Shown here in pieces: positions 1 to 5,866 of a stretch of 11,249 nt of DNA. The stretch spans positions 1 to 11,249 of the forward strand of contig URDK01000084.1 of NCBI GenBank assembly GCA_900546485.1. Direction: 5' to 3'. Position 1 is the stretch's first letter. Each line of letters starts with the position of its first letter. Origin of the DNA: an uncultured Eubacteriales bacterium (lineage in GTDB: Bacteria > Bacillota > Clostridia > Oscillospirales > Oscillospiraceae). Under the pieces are notes generated by a model, which ran no database searches, had not been told where the DNA came from, and saw nothing but the letters and a program-made list of their open reading frames with translations. A program made the translations under genes and the position numbers.

Positions 1-15
1 TGCCCCTGCACCCCG

Positions 16-63
16 CCACCTTTGAAAAGGTGGACGAAACTTTCATTCGCGCGCGTTGCGCGC
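16..63. repeat. Two short hairpins downstream of the reductase gene
   Basis: The 77 bases beyond the stop codon of the reductase gene hold no gene. They contain a 7-bp hairpin (CCACCTT at 16-22, loop TGAA, AAGGTGG at 27-33) and a GC-only hairpin (GCGCGC at 49-54, loop GTT, GCGCGC at 58-63). The reductase transcript runs leftward and would cross both. Neither is followed by a T-run in that direction, so a canonical intrinsic terminator is not shown. They may stabilise the 3' end or belong to a dispersed intergenic repeat cut by the window edge. Confidence 0.4.
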
Positions 64-77
64 AGCGAGGCGCGGCG

Positions 78-1769
78 TTATTTGCGCTCGCCGCAGGGAT
101 AATGCTCGTTATCGGCCTTTTCCTTGGTCACGAGCTGATAGAAGCGCCAGCCGCCGGCAAGATTGGAGCAGTCAAAGCCGTTGCCGCTCAGGATGCGGCA
201 GGCGATATAGCTGCGCATGCCGGAGAAGCAGTTCACATATATGAACTTGCTGCGGTCCAGCTCGCCCAGCCTCGAGCGCAGCTCGTGCAGCGGTATATTC
301 ACCGCGCCCTCGATGCAGCCGCCCGCGAACTCGGACGCGGTGCGCACGTCCAGTATCGTCACGCTGCCGTCGCGCGGAATGTTCGGCACGTCCTCGGGGA
401 AGTGCTGCTTCACGATGCCGTTCATCACGTTCTGTATCATGAAGCCCGCCATGTTCACCGGGTCCTTCGCCGAGGAGTACGGCGGCGCATAGGCCAGCTC
501 CAAATCGCAGAGCTCGTCCGCCGTGAGCCCCGAGCGTATCGCCGTCGCCATCACGTCTATCCGCTTGTCCACGCCGTCAAAGCCCACGATCTGCGCGCCC
601 AGGATGCGGCCCGTGTCGGGGTCGAACAGCGTCTTTATGCTCATGTTCCGGCCGCCGGGGTAGTAGCCCGCGTGGCTGGCCGAGTAGCCGAGGACCTTCG
701 CGTACTTCACGCCCGCCGCCTTCGCGGCCTTCTCGTTCAGACCGGTCACCGCCGCCGTCATGTCGAAAACCTTGATGACCGTCGAGCCCTGGGTGCCCTT
801 GTACTCGGAGGGGATGCCGCAGATGTTGTCTGCCGCTATGCGCCCCTGCTTGTTCGCCGGGCCCGCCAGAGCCACCAGTGCGCTCTTGCCCGTGATGGGG
901 TTCACGACCTCCACCGCGTCGCCAACCGCGTAGATGTCCGGGTCCGAGGTGCGCATATGGCTGTCGACCTTTATCGAGCCCTTCATGCCGAGCTCCAGGC
1001 CCGCCGCCTTGGCGAGCTCACTCTCCGGCACGACGCCCGCGCCCAGCACAACAAAGCCGCATTCGATGCTCTCGTGGTCCTTCACGTGCACGATGATGCC
1101 GTTTTCCGTCTCCTCATAGCTCTCCACCGCGTGCTTGAAGCGCAGGTCGAGCCCCTTAGCGCGCAGATGGGCGTGCAGCTCGCAGGCCATGTCCCAGTCG
1201 AGGGGCGGGAGCACCTGCTCACTGCGCTGCAAGAGCGTGACCTTCGCGCCTGCCTCCATCAGGTTCTCCGCCGTTTCGAGACCGATGAAACCGCCGCCGA
1301 CCACGACCACGCGCTCCGGGCGCTCGGTCTCCACCAGCTCGCGCATCCTCAGCGCGTCCTCGACCGTGCGCAGGGTCAGCACCCTGTCGGAGTAGACGCC
1401 CGGCGTGTCGGGGATCATCGCCTTCGCGCCCGGGGAGAGGATGAGCTTGTCGTAGCTCTCGACATACTCGTGGCCCTCGTCAAAGCTGAAAACCGTGACG
1501 GTCTTGTTGGTGCGGTCGATGCTCGTGACCTCGCTGGAGACGCGCACGTCGATGTTGAAGCGGGAGAAGAAGCTCTGCGGGGACTGGAGCGTGAGGTCGT
1601 CCTGGTCCTCTATGACGCCGCCGACATAGTACGGCAGGCCGCAGTTGGCGTAGGAGACGTAGCCGGTGCGCTCAATGACGATTATCTCCGCCTTCTCGTC
1701 GAGACGGCGAAGTCTTGCGGCCGCGGTTGCGCCGCCCGCGACGCCGCCGACTATGACTATCTTGCTCAT
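78..1769 (-). CDS. CoA-disulfide / persulfide reductase with C-terminal rhodanese domain (CoADR-RHD)
   Basis: This 563-residue flavoprotein belongs to the pyridine nucleotide-disulfide oxidoreductase family. Residues 4-20 form the FAD-binding Rossmann motif (IVIVGGVAGG). The single catalytic Cys43 lies in SYANCGLPYY, typical of CoA-disulfide reductases rather than the CxxxxC of glutathione or lipoamide reductases. A second Rossmann motif (VVVVGGGFIGLE, about 153-164) should bind NAD(P)H, and the second FAD motif (DIYAVGDA) is near 278-285. The C-terminal dimer domain keeps Tyr431 in APPYSS. Residues about 465-548 are a rhodanese domain with Cys514 in the loop CFSGMR. Characterised fusions of this type reduce CoA disulfide, CoA persulfide or polysulfide with NAD(P)H, and the rhodanese Cys carries sulfane sulfur. 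The length fits the fused family. The ATG has AAGGAGG at 1777-1783. The gene follows the MscS-like gene by 25 nt and is probably co-transcribed. Substrate preference cannot be read from sequence. Confidence 0.93.
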   Translation of the reverse strand: MSKIVIVGGVAGGATAAARLRRLDEKAEIIVIERTGYVSYANCGLPYYVGGVIEDQDDLTLQSPQSFFSRFNIDVRVSSEVTSIDRTNKTVTVFSFDEGHEYVESYDKLILSPGAKAMIPDTPGVYSDRVLTLRTVEDALRMRELVETERPERVVVVGGGFIGLETAENLMEAGAKVTLLQRSEQVLPPLDWDMACELHAHLRAKGLDLRFKHAVESYEETENGIIVHVKDHESIECGFVVLGAGVVPESELAKAAGLELGMKGSIKVDSHMRTSDPDIYAVGDAVEVVNPITGKSALVALAGPANKQGRIAADNICGIPSEYKGTQGSTVIKVFDMTAAVTGLNEKAAKAAGVKYAKVLGYSASHAGYYPGGRNMSIKTLFDPDTGRILGAQIVGFDGVDKRIDVMATAIRSGLTADELCDLELAYAPPYSSAKDPVNMAGFMIQNVMNGIVKQHFPEDVPNIPRDGSVTILDVRTASEFAGGCIEGAVNIPLHELRSRLGELDRSKFIYVNCFSGMRSYIACRILSGNGFDCSNLAGGWRFYQLVTKEKADNEHYPCGERK

Positions 1770-1794
1770 GTGTTTTCCTCCTTGTATGTGTGTT

Positions 1795-2607
1795 TTATTT
1801 GTCTTCGATTATCCTGACGTCCAGCCGGTCGAAGGCCATGGAGAGGCCGTTCTTTTCCAGCTCGGTGCGGCAGCTTTCGTTGAGGGCGAAGTACACGCCC
1901 CAGTAGTCCGCGTTGTTTGCCCAGACGCGCAGAGAGTACTCCACGCTGCTGGCCTGATAGGCGCTCACGACCACTTCGGGCGCGGGCTCGGTGAGCACAC
2001 GGCTGTCTGCCCTTGCGGCGCAGAGCAGCGCCTCACGCACGGCCCCGGCGGGGCAGGAGTACTCCAGCCCGAAGGCGAGGTCCACGCGGCGGCTCGGCTC
2101 CGCGCTGTAATTGGTGATGCGCGAGGCCGCGGCGTCGCTGTTGGGAATGTGTATTTCCTTGTGGTCCGCCGTCACGAGCGTGACGTAGAAAAGACCCGAG
2201 GAGATGACTGTGCCCGTCGTAGTGCCCAGCTCCACGAAGTCGCCCGAGGCAAAGGGACGGGTCATCAGCAGCGTGAAGCCCGCGAATACGTTCGAGAGCG
2301 TGTTCTGCAGCGAGAGCGAAAACGCAAGGCCGGCCACCGAGAGCACCGCCACCAGTGAGGCGGAGGGAATGCTCAGCTTGTCCGCAATGATCAGCGCGAC
2401 GAGCACCCAGAGCAGCACGCGTGAGCACGAGAGTATGAAACTGCGTATGGCGCGCTCGAGCTTGGAGCGCTCCAGCGCTTTTTTTATCGCCTTCATCAGC
2501 AGCTTTATGATTATGAGCGAGACAAGGAATATGACGATGGCCGCCAGCAGGTTTCCCAGCGAGAAGCCGCCTATCTCCGTGTCCAGCAGTTTTTCCAGAT
2601 CCGGCAT
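1795..2607 (-). CDS. Small-conductance mechanosensitive channel, MscS family
   Basis: This is a 270-residue inner-membrane protein of the compact MscS type, close in length to E. coli MscS (286). Hydrophobic segments lie at about 16-40 and 57-78. The pore-lining helix at about 82-116 is rich in Ala, Gly and Ser (SVAGLAFSLSLQNTLSNVFAG) and leads into the signature RPFASGDFVELG. The cytoplasmic beta domain follows (IHIPNSDAAASRITNYS, about 152-168) and then the alpha/beta C-terminal domain. Such channels open under membrane tension and release solutes during osmotic downshock. I chose the ATG at 2607 because AAAGGAG at 2616-2622 lies 8 nt upstream. A start 21 codons further upstream is open but would overlap the predicted promoter. 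It is the first gene of a likely two-gene unit with the CoA-disulfide reductase. No functional link between the two is obvious. Confidence 0.92.
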   Translation of the reverse strand: MPDLEKLLDTEIGGFSLGNLLAAIVIFLVSLIIIKLLMKAIKKALERSKLERAIRSFILSCSRVLLWVLVALIIADKLSIPSASLVAVLSVAGLAFSLSLQNTLSNVFAGFTLLMTRPFASGDFVELGTTTGTVISSGLFYVTLVTADHKEIHIPNSDAAASRITNYSAEPSRRVDLAFGLEYSCPAGAVREALLCAARADSRVLTEPAPEVVVSAYQASSVEYSLRVWANNADYWGVYFALNESCRTELEKNGLSMAFDRLDVRIIEDK

Positions 2608-2637
2608 ATCTGCATCTCCTTTGTCTAATGCGCACCC

Positions 2638-2667
2638 ATTATACACCGGTCGATGCGCCCCTGTCAT
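2638..2667 (-). promoter_or_regulatory. Sigma-A-type promoter for the MscS-like/reductase unit
   Basis: Read on the minus strand, a perfect -10 TATAAT (2638-2643) lies 18 nt downstream of ATGACA (2662-2667, five of six to TTGACA). The start codon at 2607 lies 30 nt beyond the -10. It is divergent from the promoter at 2683-2711, and the two -35 boxes are only 15 nt apart. Confidence 0.65.
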
Positions 2668-2682
2668 CAACAGATTTTGTGC

Positions 2683-2711
2683 TTGACGAAACGGTCCAAA
2701 GCGTATTTAAT
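2683..2711 (+). promoter_or_regulatory. Sigma-A-type promoter for the NifX-like gene
   Basis: TTGACG (2683-2688) and TTTAAT (2706-2711) are 17 nt apart, each matching consensus at five of six positions. Transcription would start near 2718, just upstream of the Shine-Dalgarno sequence at 2726-2733, giving a very short leader. Confidence 0.6.
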
Positions 2712-2739
2712 ATAGTAGCCGAACGAAAGGAGGCCAAGC

Positions 2740-3132
2740 ATGAAGGTTGCTGTTACATACGACGAGGAAGAGATGATTTTCCAGCACTTCGGACATACCG
2801 AGCGCTTCAAGCTGTACGACATAGAAAACGGCGAGGTGGTCTCGTCCGAGGTCATCAATACCGCCGGCGCGGGGCACGAGGCGCTTGCGGAGTTCCTTGC
2901 AAAGCGCGGCGTGCAGACGCTCATCTGCGGCGGCATCGGCTCCGGCGCGGTGCAGGCGCTGGGCATGGCGGGCATCCAGGTCTACGGCGGGATAAGCGGT
3001 CTCGCGGACTACGCCGTCGAGGCGCTCATCCGCGGCGTCCTGGCCCACGACCCCAATCCCAACTGCCATCACCACGAGGAAGAAGGCCACGAGTGCTGCC
3101 ACGGCGAGGGCGGCGCAGGTTGCTGCCACTGA
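2740..3132 (+). CDS. NifX/NifB-like (dinitrogenase iron-molybdenum cofactor biosynthesis fold) protein with Cys/His-rich tail
   Basis: This is a 130-residue protein. Residues 1-105 match the small NifX/NifB-C/VnfX-type domain that binds iron-sulfur or molybdenum cofactor precursors in nitrogen fixers. Visible hallmarks are the N-terminal strand MKVAVTYDEE, the conserved FGHTERFKLYDIENG (about 17-31) and the glycine-rich LICGGIGSGAVQALGMAGIQVYGG (61-84). Residues 109-130 form a tail in which 11 of 22 residues are Cys or His (C109, H110-H112, H117, C119, C120, H121, C128, C129, H130), ending in repeated ECCH and GCCH units, so metal binding is likely. No nitrogenase genes are present, and stand-alone members are common in anaerobic Clostridia with unknown roles. 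AAAGGAGG at 2726-2733 fixes the start. The gene is monocistronic, with its own promoter and terminator. Confidence 0.88.
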   Translation: MKVAVTYDEEEMIFQHFGHTERFKLYDIENGEVVSSEVINTAGAGHEALAEFLAKRGVQTLICGGIGSGAVQALGMAGIQVYGGISGLADYAVEALIRGVLAHDPNPNCHHHEEEGHECCHGEGGAGCCH

Positions 3133-3140
3133 GTAAAATT

Positions 3141-3170
3141 GCCCCCGGTCATCGGACCGGGGGCTTTCTT
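3141..3170 (+). terminator. Rho-independent terminator of the NifX-like gene
   Basis: A perfect 10-bp stem (GCCCCCGGTC at 3141-3150, GACCGGGGGC at 3155-3164) with loop ATCG is followed by TTTCTT. It starts 9 nt after the stop codon. Confidence 0.9.
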
Positions 3171-3192
3171 TGCGCTTTTTCCTTCCGCCCAC

Positions 3193-3222
3193 TTGCCCGA
3201 ACGGTGTGGAAAATGTTATAAT
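3193..3222 (+). promoter_or_regulatory. Extended -10 promoter of the psu operon
   Basis: TATAAT at 3217-3222 is preceded by TG at 3214-3215, giving a TGnTATAAT extended -10. A partial -35, TTGCCC, lies 18 nt upstream at 3193-3198. The psuK ribosome binding site GGAGG is at 3236-3240. Confidence 0.7.
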
Positions 3223-3248
3223 ATTACTTCCCTTTGGAGGTGTTTGAT

Positions 3249-4184
3249 ATGTCCGAATCCTATGTTCTCGGCATCGGCGCCGCGAACATCGACGTGCACG
3301 GTAAGAGCCGTGTGCCCATAGTAATGCGCGACTCCAACCCCGGCCACCTGCGTACCTCCGCGGGCGGCGTCACGAGGAACGTGCTTGAAAATCTCGCACG
3401 CCTCGGCGTGCGCACGCGGCTGGTTTCGGCCGTGGGAGCGGACCTCTACGGCGAGATGGTGCTTCGCAGCTCCGCTGCCGCCGGAATAGACATCTCCGGC
3501 GTGGTCACCGTCCCCGGCGCGGCCTCGAGCTGCTACATCTCCGTCCTCGACCAGAAGGGGGACATGCTCGTTGCCATGTCGGACATGGGCATACTCGAGA
3601 ACGTCACACCTGAGCTGGTACGCAGCCATGGAGAGGAGCTGCGCGCCGCGGCGGCCGTGGTCTGTGACCCCTGCCTGCCCGTGGAGACTATTGAGACCAT
3701 CATTGCCGAGGCCGGGAACACGCCGGTGTTCCTCGACCCGGTCAGCACCAGCTACGCCCGCAAGGTCCGGCATCTCGTGGGCGGTTTCAGCTGCATCAAG
3801 CCCAACCGCATCGAGCTCGGCGTCCTGGCGGACATGGACACGGACTCGCCTGAGGGCGTGGAGGCCGCCTGCTCGGCCCTGCTTGAGAGAGGCGTGCGCC
3901 GAGTTGCCGTCAGTCTGGGCGAGCGCGGATGCTACTACGCGGACGCGGAGGGCCGGCGCATCCAGCGCGCGCTGCGGCCTGTGGAGCTGATGGCCAACGC
4001 CAACGGCGCGGGCGACGCCTTTATGGCCGGGCTCGTGTACGGCAGCGTGAACGGCCTCGGCGCGGAGGAGAGCATCGGCTTCGCCCTCGGCGCGGGCGCG
4101 CTCTCTGTGGCCAGCGAGCTGACCATCAACCCGGCCATGTCTGTTGAAAATGTTCAGAATCTGCTGAAGGAGAACGGGCGCTGA
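3249..4184 (+). CDS. psuK: Pseudouridine kinase PsuK, PfkB/ribokinase family
   Basis: This 311-residue cytosolic kinase is predicted to phosphorylate pseudouridine to pseudouridine 5'-phosphate with ATP. The PfkB fold is shown by the N-terminal GIGAANIDVHG (about 8-18), the first signature SAGGVTRNVLENLARLG (37-53) and the second signature NANGAGDAFMAGL (about 250-262), with catalytic base Asp256 in GAGD. The segment SNPGHLRTSAGG resembles the SNPG..SGG typical of PsuK rather than ribokinase, and the downstream psuG makes this specificity much more likely. I chose the ATG at 3249 because GGAGG at 3236-3240 lies 8 nt before it. A TTG at 3234 would overlap that site. It is the first gene of the operon, and its TGA is separated by one base from the ATG of the next frame, so translational coupling is likely. 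Confidence 0.93.
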   Translation: MSESYVLGIGAANIDVHGKSRVPIVMRDSNPGHLRTSAGGVTRNVLENLARLGVRTRLVSAVGADLYGEMVLRSSAAAGIDISGVVTVPGAASSCYISVLDQKGDMLVAMSDMGILENVTPELVRSHGEELRAAAAVVCDPCLPVETIETIIAEAGNTPVFLDPVSTSYARKVRHLVGGFSCIKPNRIELGVLADMDTDSPEGVEAACSALLERGVRRVAVSLGERGCYYADAEGRRIQRALRPVELMANANGAGDAFMAGLVYGSVNGLGAEESIGFALGAGALSVASELTINPAMSVENVQNLLKENGR

Positions 4185-4185
4185 C

Positions 4186-5661
4186 ATGGGCAGACTCAAC
4201 GTCAGAAAATTCTCGCACAGCCTGGATGTGCGGTACGTGACCGAGGCGGATTTTCGGGATATAGCCGCACTCTGCGCGGGCAACCCCCTTTATTATAAGT
4301 ATTACGGCAGCCCCGCCCCCGCCGCGGAAGATATACGCGCCGACCTTGAGGCCCTGCCGCCGGGAAAAAGCAAACGGGACAAATACTATCTCAGCGCCTA
4401 CGGCCCGGACGGGCGCCTGACGGCGGTGCTGGACCTGGTGGTTGGCTACCCGGATGCGGAAACGGCCTGGATAGGCTTCTTCATGCTGGATGCCGGGCTC
4501 CAGGGCCGCGGTCTGGGCTCACGGATAATATCCGAGCTGCTCGAGGCGCTCACGGGCTACGGCTTCCGCCGCGCGGCGCTCGGTGTGGTGAGCGGAAATC
4601 CCCAGGCGGAGGCCTTCTGGCTGAAAAACGGCTTTTCCTTTTACGGCGCGCCGCGCATGGACCGGAGCCCGGTCATAAGGACGATGGAGCGGGTGTTGAA
4701 CCCGCCGGATAAAGTGTATACCCATCATTTTGATATAGGAGGAAGTCACATGAACGAATATCTGGACATAAAGCCCGAGGTACGCGAGGCTCTGGAAGCC
4801 GGCGCGCCTGTTGTCGCGCTCGAGAGCACGATACTCAGCCACGGCATGCCCTGGCCGGAGAACCTGGACTTCGCCGCGAAGGTCGAGGAGGTCGTGCGCG
4901 CTGAGGGCGCCGTGCCCGCCACCATGGCCATCATGGGCGGCAAGCTGAAGGTCGGCCTCTCCGAGGCGGACCTCGAGGTCATGTGCCGCGCCGAGGGCGT
5001 GGGCAAGGTGAGCCGCCGCGACGTACCAGTATACATCGCCTCCGGCCGCAACGGCGCCACGACCGTCGCCACCACCATGCTCATTGCTAATATGGCAGGC
5101 GTGCGCGTGTTTGCCACGGGCGGTATAGGCGGCGTGCACAGGCACGGCGAGGACACCATGGACATCTCCGCCGACCTGCAGGAACTGGCCCACACCTCCG
5201 TGGCCGTGGTCTGCGCGGGCGCCAAGCAGATCCTCGACATCGGCCGCACCCTCGAGTATCTCGAGACCATGGGCGTGCCGGTCATCGGCGTGGGCACCGA
5301 CGAGTTCCCCGCCTTCTACTGCCGCCGCAGCGGCCACAAGCTCGACTACGCCGCGAAGGACGAGGCCGAGATAGCCGCCATCCTCAAGGCCAAGTGGGCC
5401 CTCGGTATGGACGGCGGCGTGCTTATAGCCAACCCCATAGCCGAGGCCGACGGGCTCGACTTCGACTATATGGAGGGCATCATCAACGTCGCCCTCGAGG
5501 CTGCCGACGCCGCCGGTGTGCACGGCAAGGACATCACGCCCTTCCTGCTGGCCAAGGTCAAGGAGCTGACCGGGGGAGAGAGCTTCAAGTCGAACGTCGC
5601 CCTCGCCCTCAATAACGCCCGCGTCGCCGCGAAGATCGCTGTCGAATACGCCAAGAAGTGA
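4186..5661 (+). CDS. GNAT N-acetyltransferase frame continuous with psuG (predicted 491-aa fusion)
   Basis: The frame opens one base after the psuK stop, with AAGGAG at 4167-4172. Residues 1-171 are a complete GNAT acetyltransferase domain. It has strand beta-4 (AWIGFFML), the acetyl-CoA pyrophosphate loop QGRGLG (106-111) and the motif B region NPQAEAFWLKNGF (138-150), and it ends with PVIRTMERVL. GNAT enzymes transfer an acetyl group from acetyl-CoA to an amine. The acceptor here is unknown. No stop codon separates this domain from PsuG: a 17-residue stretch (172-188) joins it to Met189, which is the PsuG start with its own Shine-Dalgarno. The linker looks like translated intergenic DNA rather than a designed hinge. 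A frame reading GNAT alone would need an indel, since both other frames contain stops in the linker (TGA at 4697 and 4731). The domain call is firm. Whether the full fusion accumulates in cells is uncertain. Confidence 0.75.
   Translation: MGRLNVRKFSHSLDVRYVTEADFRDIAALCAGNPLYYKYYGSPAPAAEDIRADLEALPPGKSKRDKYYLSAYGPDGRLTAVLDLVVGYPDAETAWIGFFMLDAGLQGRGLGSRIISELLEALTGYGFRRAALGVVSGNPQAEAFWLKNGFSFYGAPRMDRSPVIRTMERVLNPPDKVYTHHFDIGGSHMNEYLDIKPEVREALEAGAPVVALESTILSHGMPWPENLDFAAKVEEVVRAEGAVPATMAIMGGKLKVGLSEADLEVMCRAEGVGKVSRRDVPVYIASGRNGATTVATTMLIANMAGVRVFATGGIGGVHRHGEDTMDISADLQELAHTSVAVVCAGAKQILDIGRTLEYLETMGVPVIGVGTDEFPAFYCRRSGHKLDYAAKDEAEIAAILKAKWALGMDGGVLIANPIAEADGLDFDYMEGIINVALEAADAAGVHGKDITPFLLAKVKELTGGESFKSNVALALNNARVAAKIAVEYAKK
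4737..4742 (+). promoter_or_regulatory. Internal Shine-Dalgarno for psuG
   Basis: AGGAGG lies 7 nt before the ATG at 4750, inside the open GNAT-PsuG frame. It matches the other strong sites in the window and argues that PsuG is initiated independently as a 303-residue protein. Confidence 0.85.
4750..5661 (+). CDS. psuG: Pseudouridine-5'-phosphate glycosidase PsuG
   Basis: This 303-residue enzyme is close to the 312 residues I recall for E. coli PsuG. It reversibly cleaves the C-C glycosidic bond of pseudouridine 5'-phosphate, giving uracil and ribose 5-phosphate with a divalent metal (Mn2+). The family core is intact: VALESTILSHGMP (23-34), GKVSRRDVP (85-93), ATGGIGGVHR (122-131), DISADLQEL (138-146) and AGAKQILDIGRTLEYLET (156-173). 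Glu25, Lys86, Asp142, Lys159 and Asn282 correspond, with an offset of 6 or 7, to the E. coli active-site residues I recall (Glu31, Lys93, Asp149, Lys166 and Asn289). Lys159 would form the Schiff base with the ring-opened ribose. It completes the pathway started by PsuK. The same frame extends upstream through a GNAT domain, so an N-terminally extended form may also exist. Confidence 0.95.
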   Translation: MNEYLDIKPEVREALEAGAPVVALESTILSHGMPWPENLDFAAKVEEVVRAEGAVPATMAIMGGKLKVGLSEADLEVMCRAEGVGKVSRRDVPVYIASGRNGATTVATTMLIANMAGVRVFATGGIGGVHRHGEDTMDISADLQELAHTSVAVVCAGAKQILDIGRTLEYLETMGVPVIGVGTDEFPAFYCRRSGHKLDYAAKDEAEIAAILKAKWALGMDGGVLIANPIAEADGLDFDYMEGIINVALEAADAAGVHGKDITPFLLAKVKELTGGESFKSNVALALNNARVAAKIAVEYAKK

Positions 5662-5675
5662 GCTGAAAGACAAAC

Positions 5676-5704
5676 AAAAACGCCGCCCTCTGGGCGGCGT
5701 TTTT
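5676..5704 (+). terminator. Rho-independent terminator of the psu operon
   Basis: ACGCCGCCC (5680-5688), loop TCT, and GGGCGGCGT (5692-5700) form a 9-bp GC stem. It is extended by an A-tract on the left and a T-tract on the right to 13 bp. It begins 14 nt after the psuG stop and could terminate in both directions. Confidence 0.92.
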
Positions 5705-5798
5705 GTGGATATGGGAGTTTGGAAGAGGAAAATCAATGTTATTTTCGCGCACCGTGGATGGGGGTGCTGTCTCTTTCGTTTAAAAAGTAACATACATA

Positions 5799-5827
5799 TT
5801 GATATTAGTAAAGAGCGATATTATAAT
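5799..5827 (+). promoter_or_regulatory. Sigma-A promoter of the LysR-type regulator gene
   Basis: TTGATA (5799-5804) is 17 nt from a perfect TATAAT (5822-5827). The expected start is near 5834, and the Shine-Dalgarno AAGGAGG is at 5853-5859. It lies in an AT-rich gap between the psu terminator and the regulator gene. Confidence 0.8.
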
Positions 5828-5852
5828 ATCAGATATAAGAAACCGTAATATC
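5801..5852. promoter_or_regulatory. Candidate operator: four GATATTA/TAATATC heptamers over the lysR promoter
   Basis: GATATTA occurs at 5801-5807 and 5817-5823, and its reverse complement TAATATC at 5824-5830 and 5846-5852. The middle two form a perfect 14-bp palindrome covering the -10. The first overlaps the -35, and the last abuts the Shine-Dalgarno. LysR-type regulators commonly bind AT-rich dyads at their own promoters, so autoregulation is a reasonable inference, but the binding protein is not shown. Confidence 0.45.
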
Positions 5853-5866
5853 AAGGAGGACGTCCC

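Noticed and set aside
30..1817. 595-residue plus-strand open frame opposite the reductase gene
   Set aside because: It is antisense to an unmistakable flavoprotein gene. Its translation is rich in Arg, His, Ala and Val with no recognisable domain, as expected from GC-rich codon bias, and it has no ribosome binding site.
3216..4283. Long minus-strand open frame opposite psuK
   Set aside because: Same type of GC-driven antisense shadow. It spans the psu promoter and has no motifs.
4696..4724. Possible internal promoter before psuG (TTGAAC at 4696)
   Set aside because: No acceptable -10 lies 16-18 nt downstream; TACCCA and ACCCAT do not match. psuG is more simply served by the operon promoter.
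4519..5793. 424-residue minus-strand open frame opposite psuG
   Set aside because: It is low-complexity His/Gly/Ala/Val-rich antisense translation that also reads through the psu terminator. psuG is certain.
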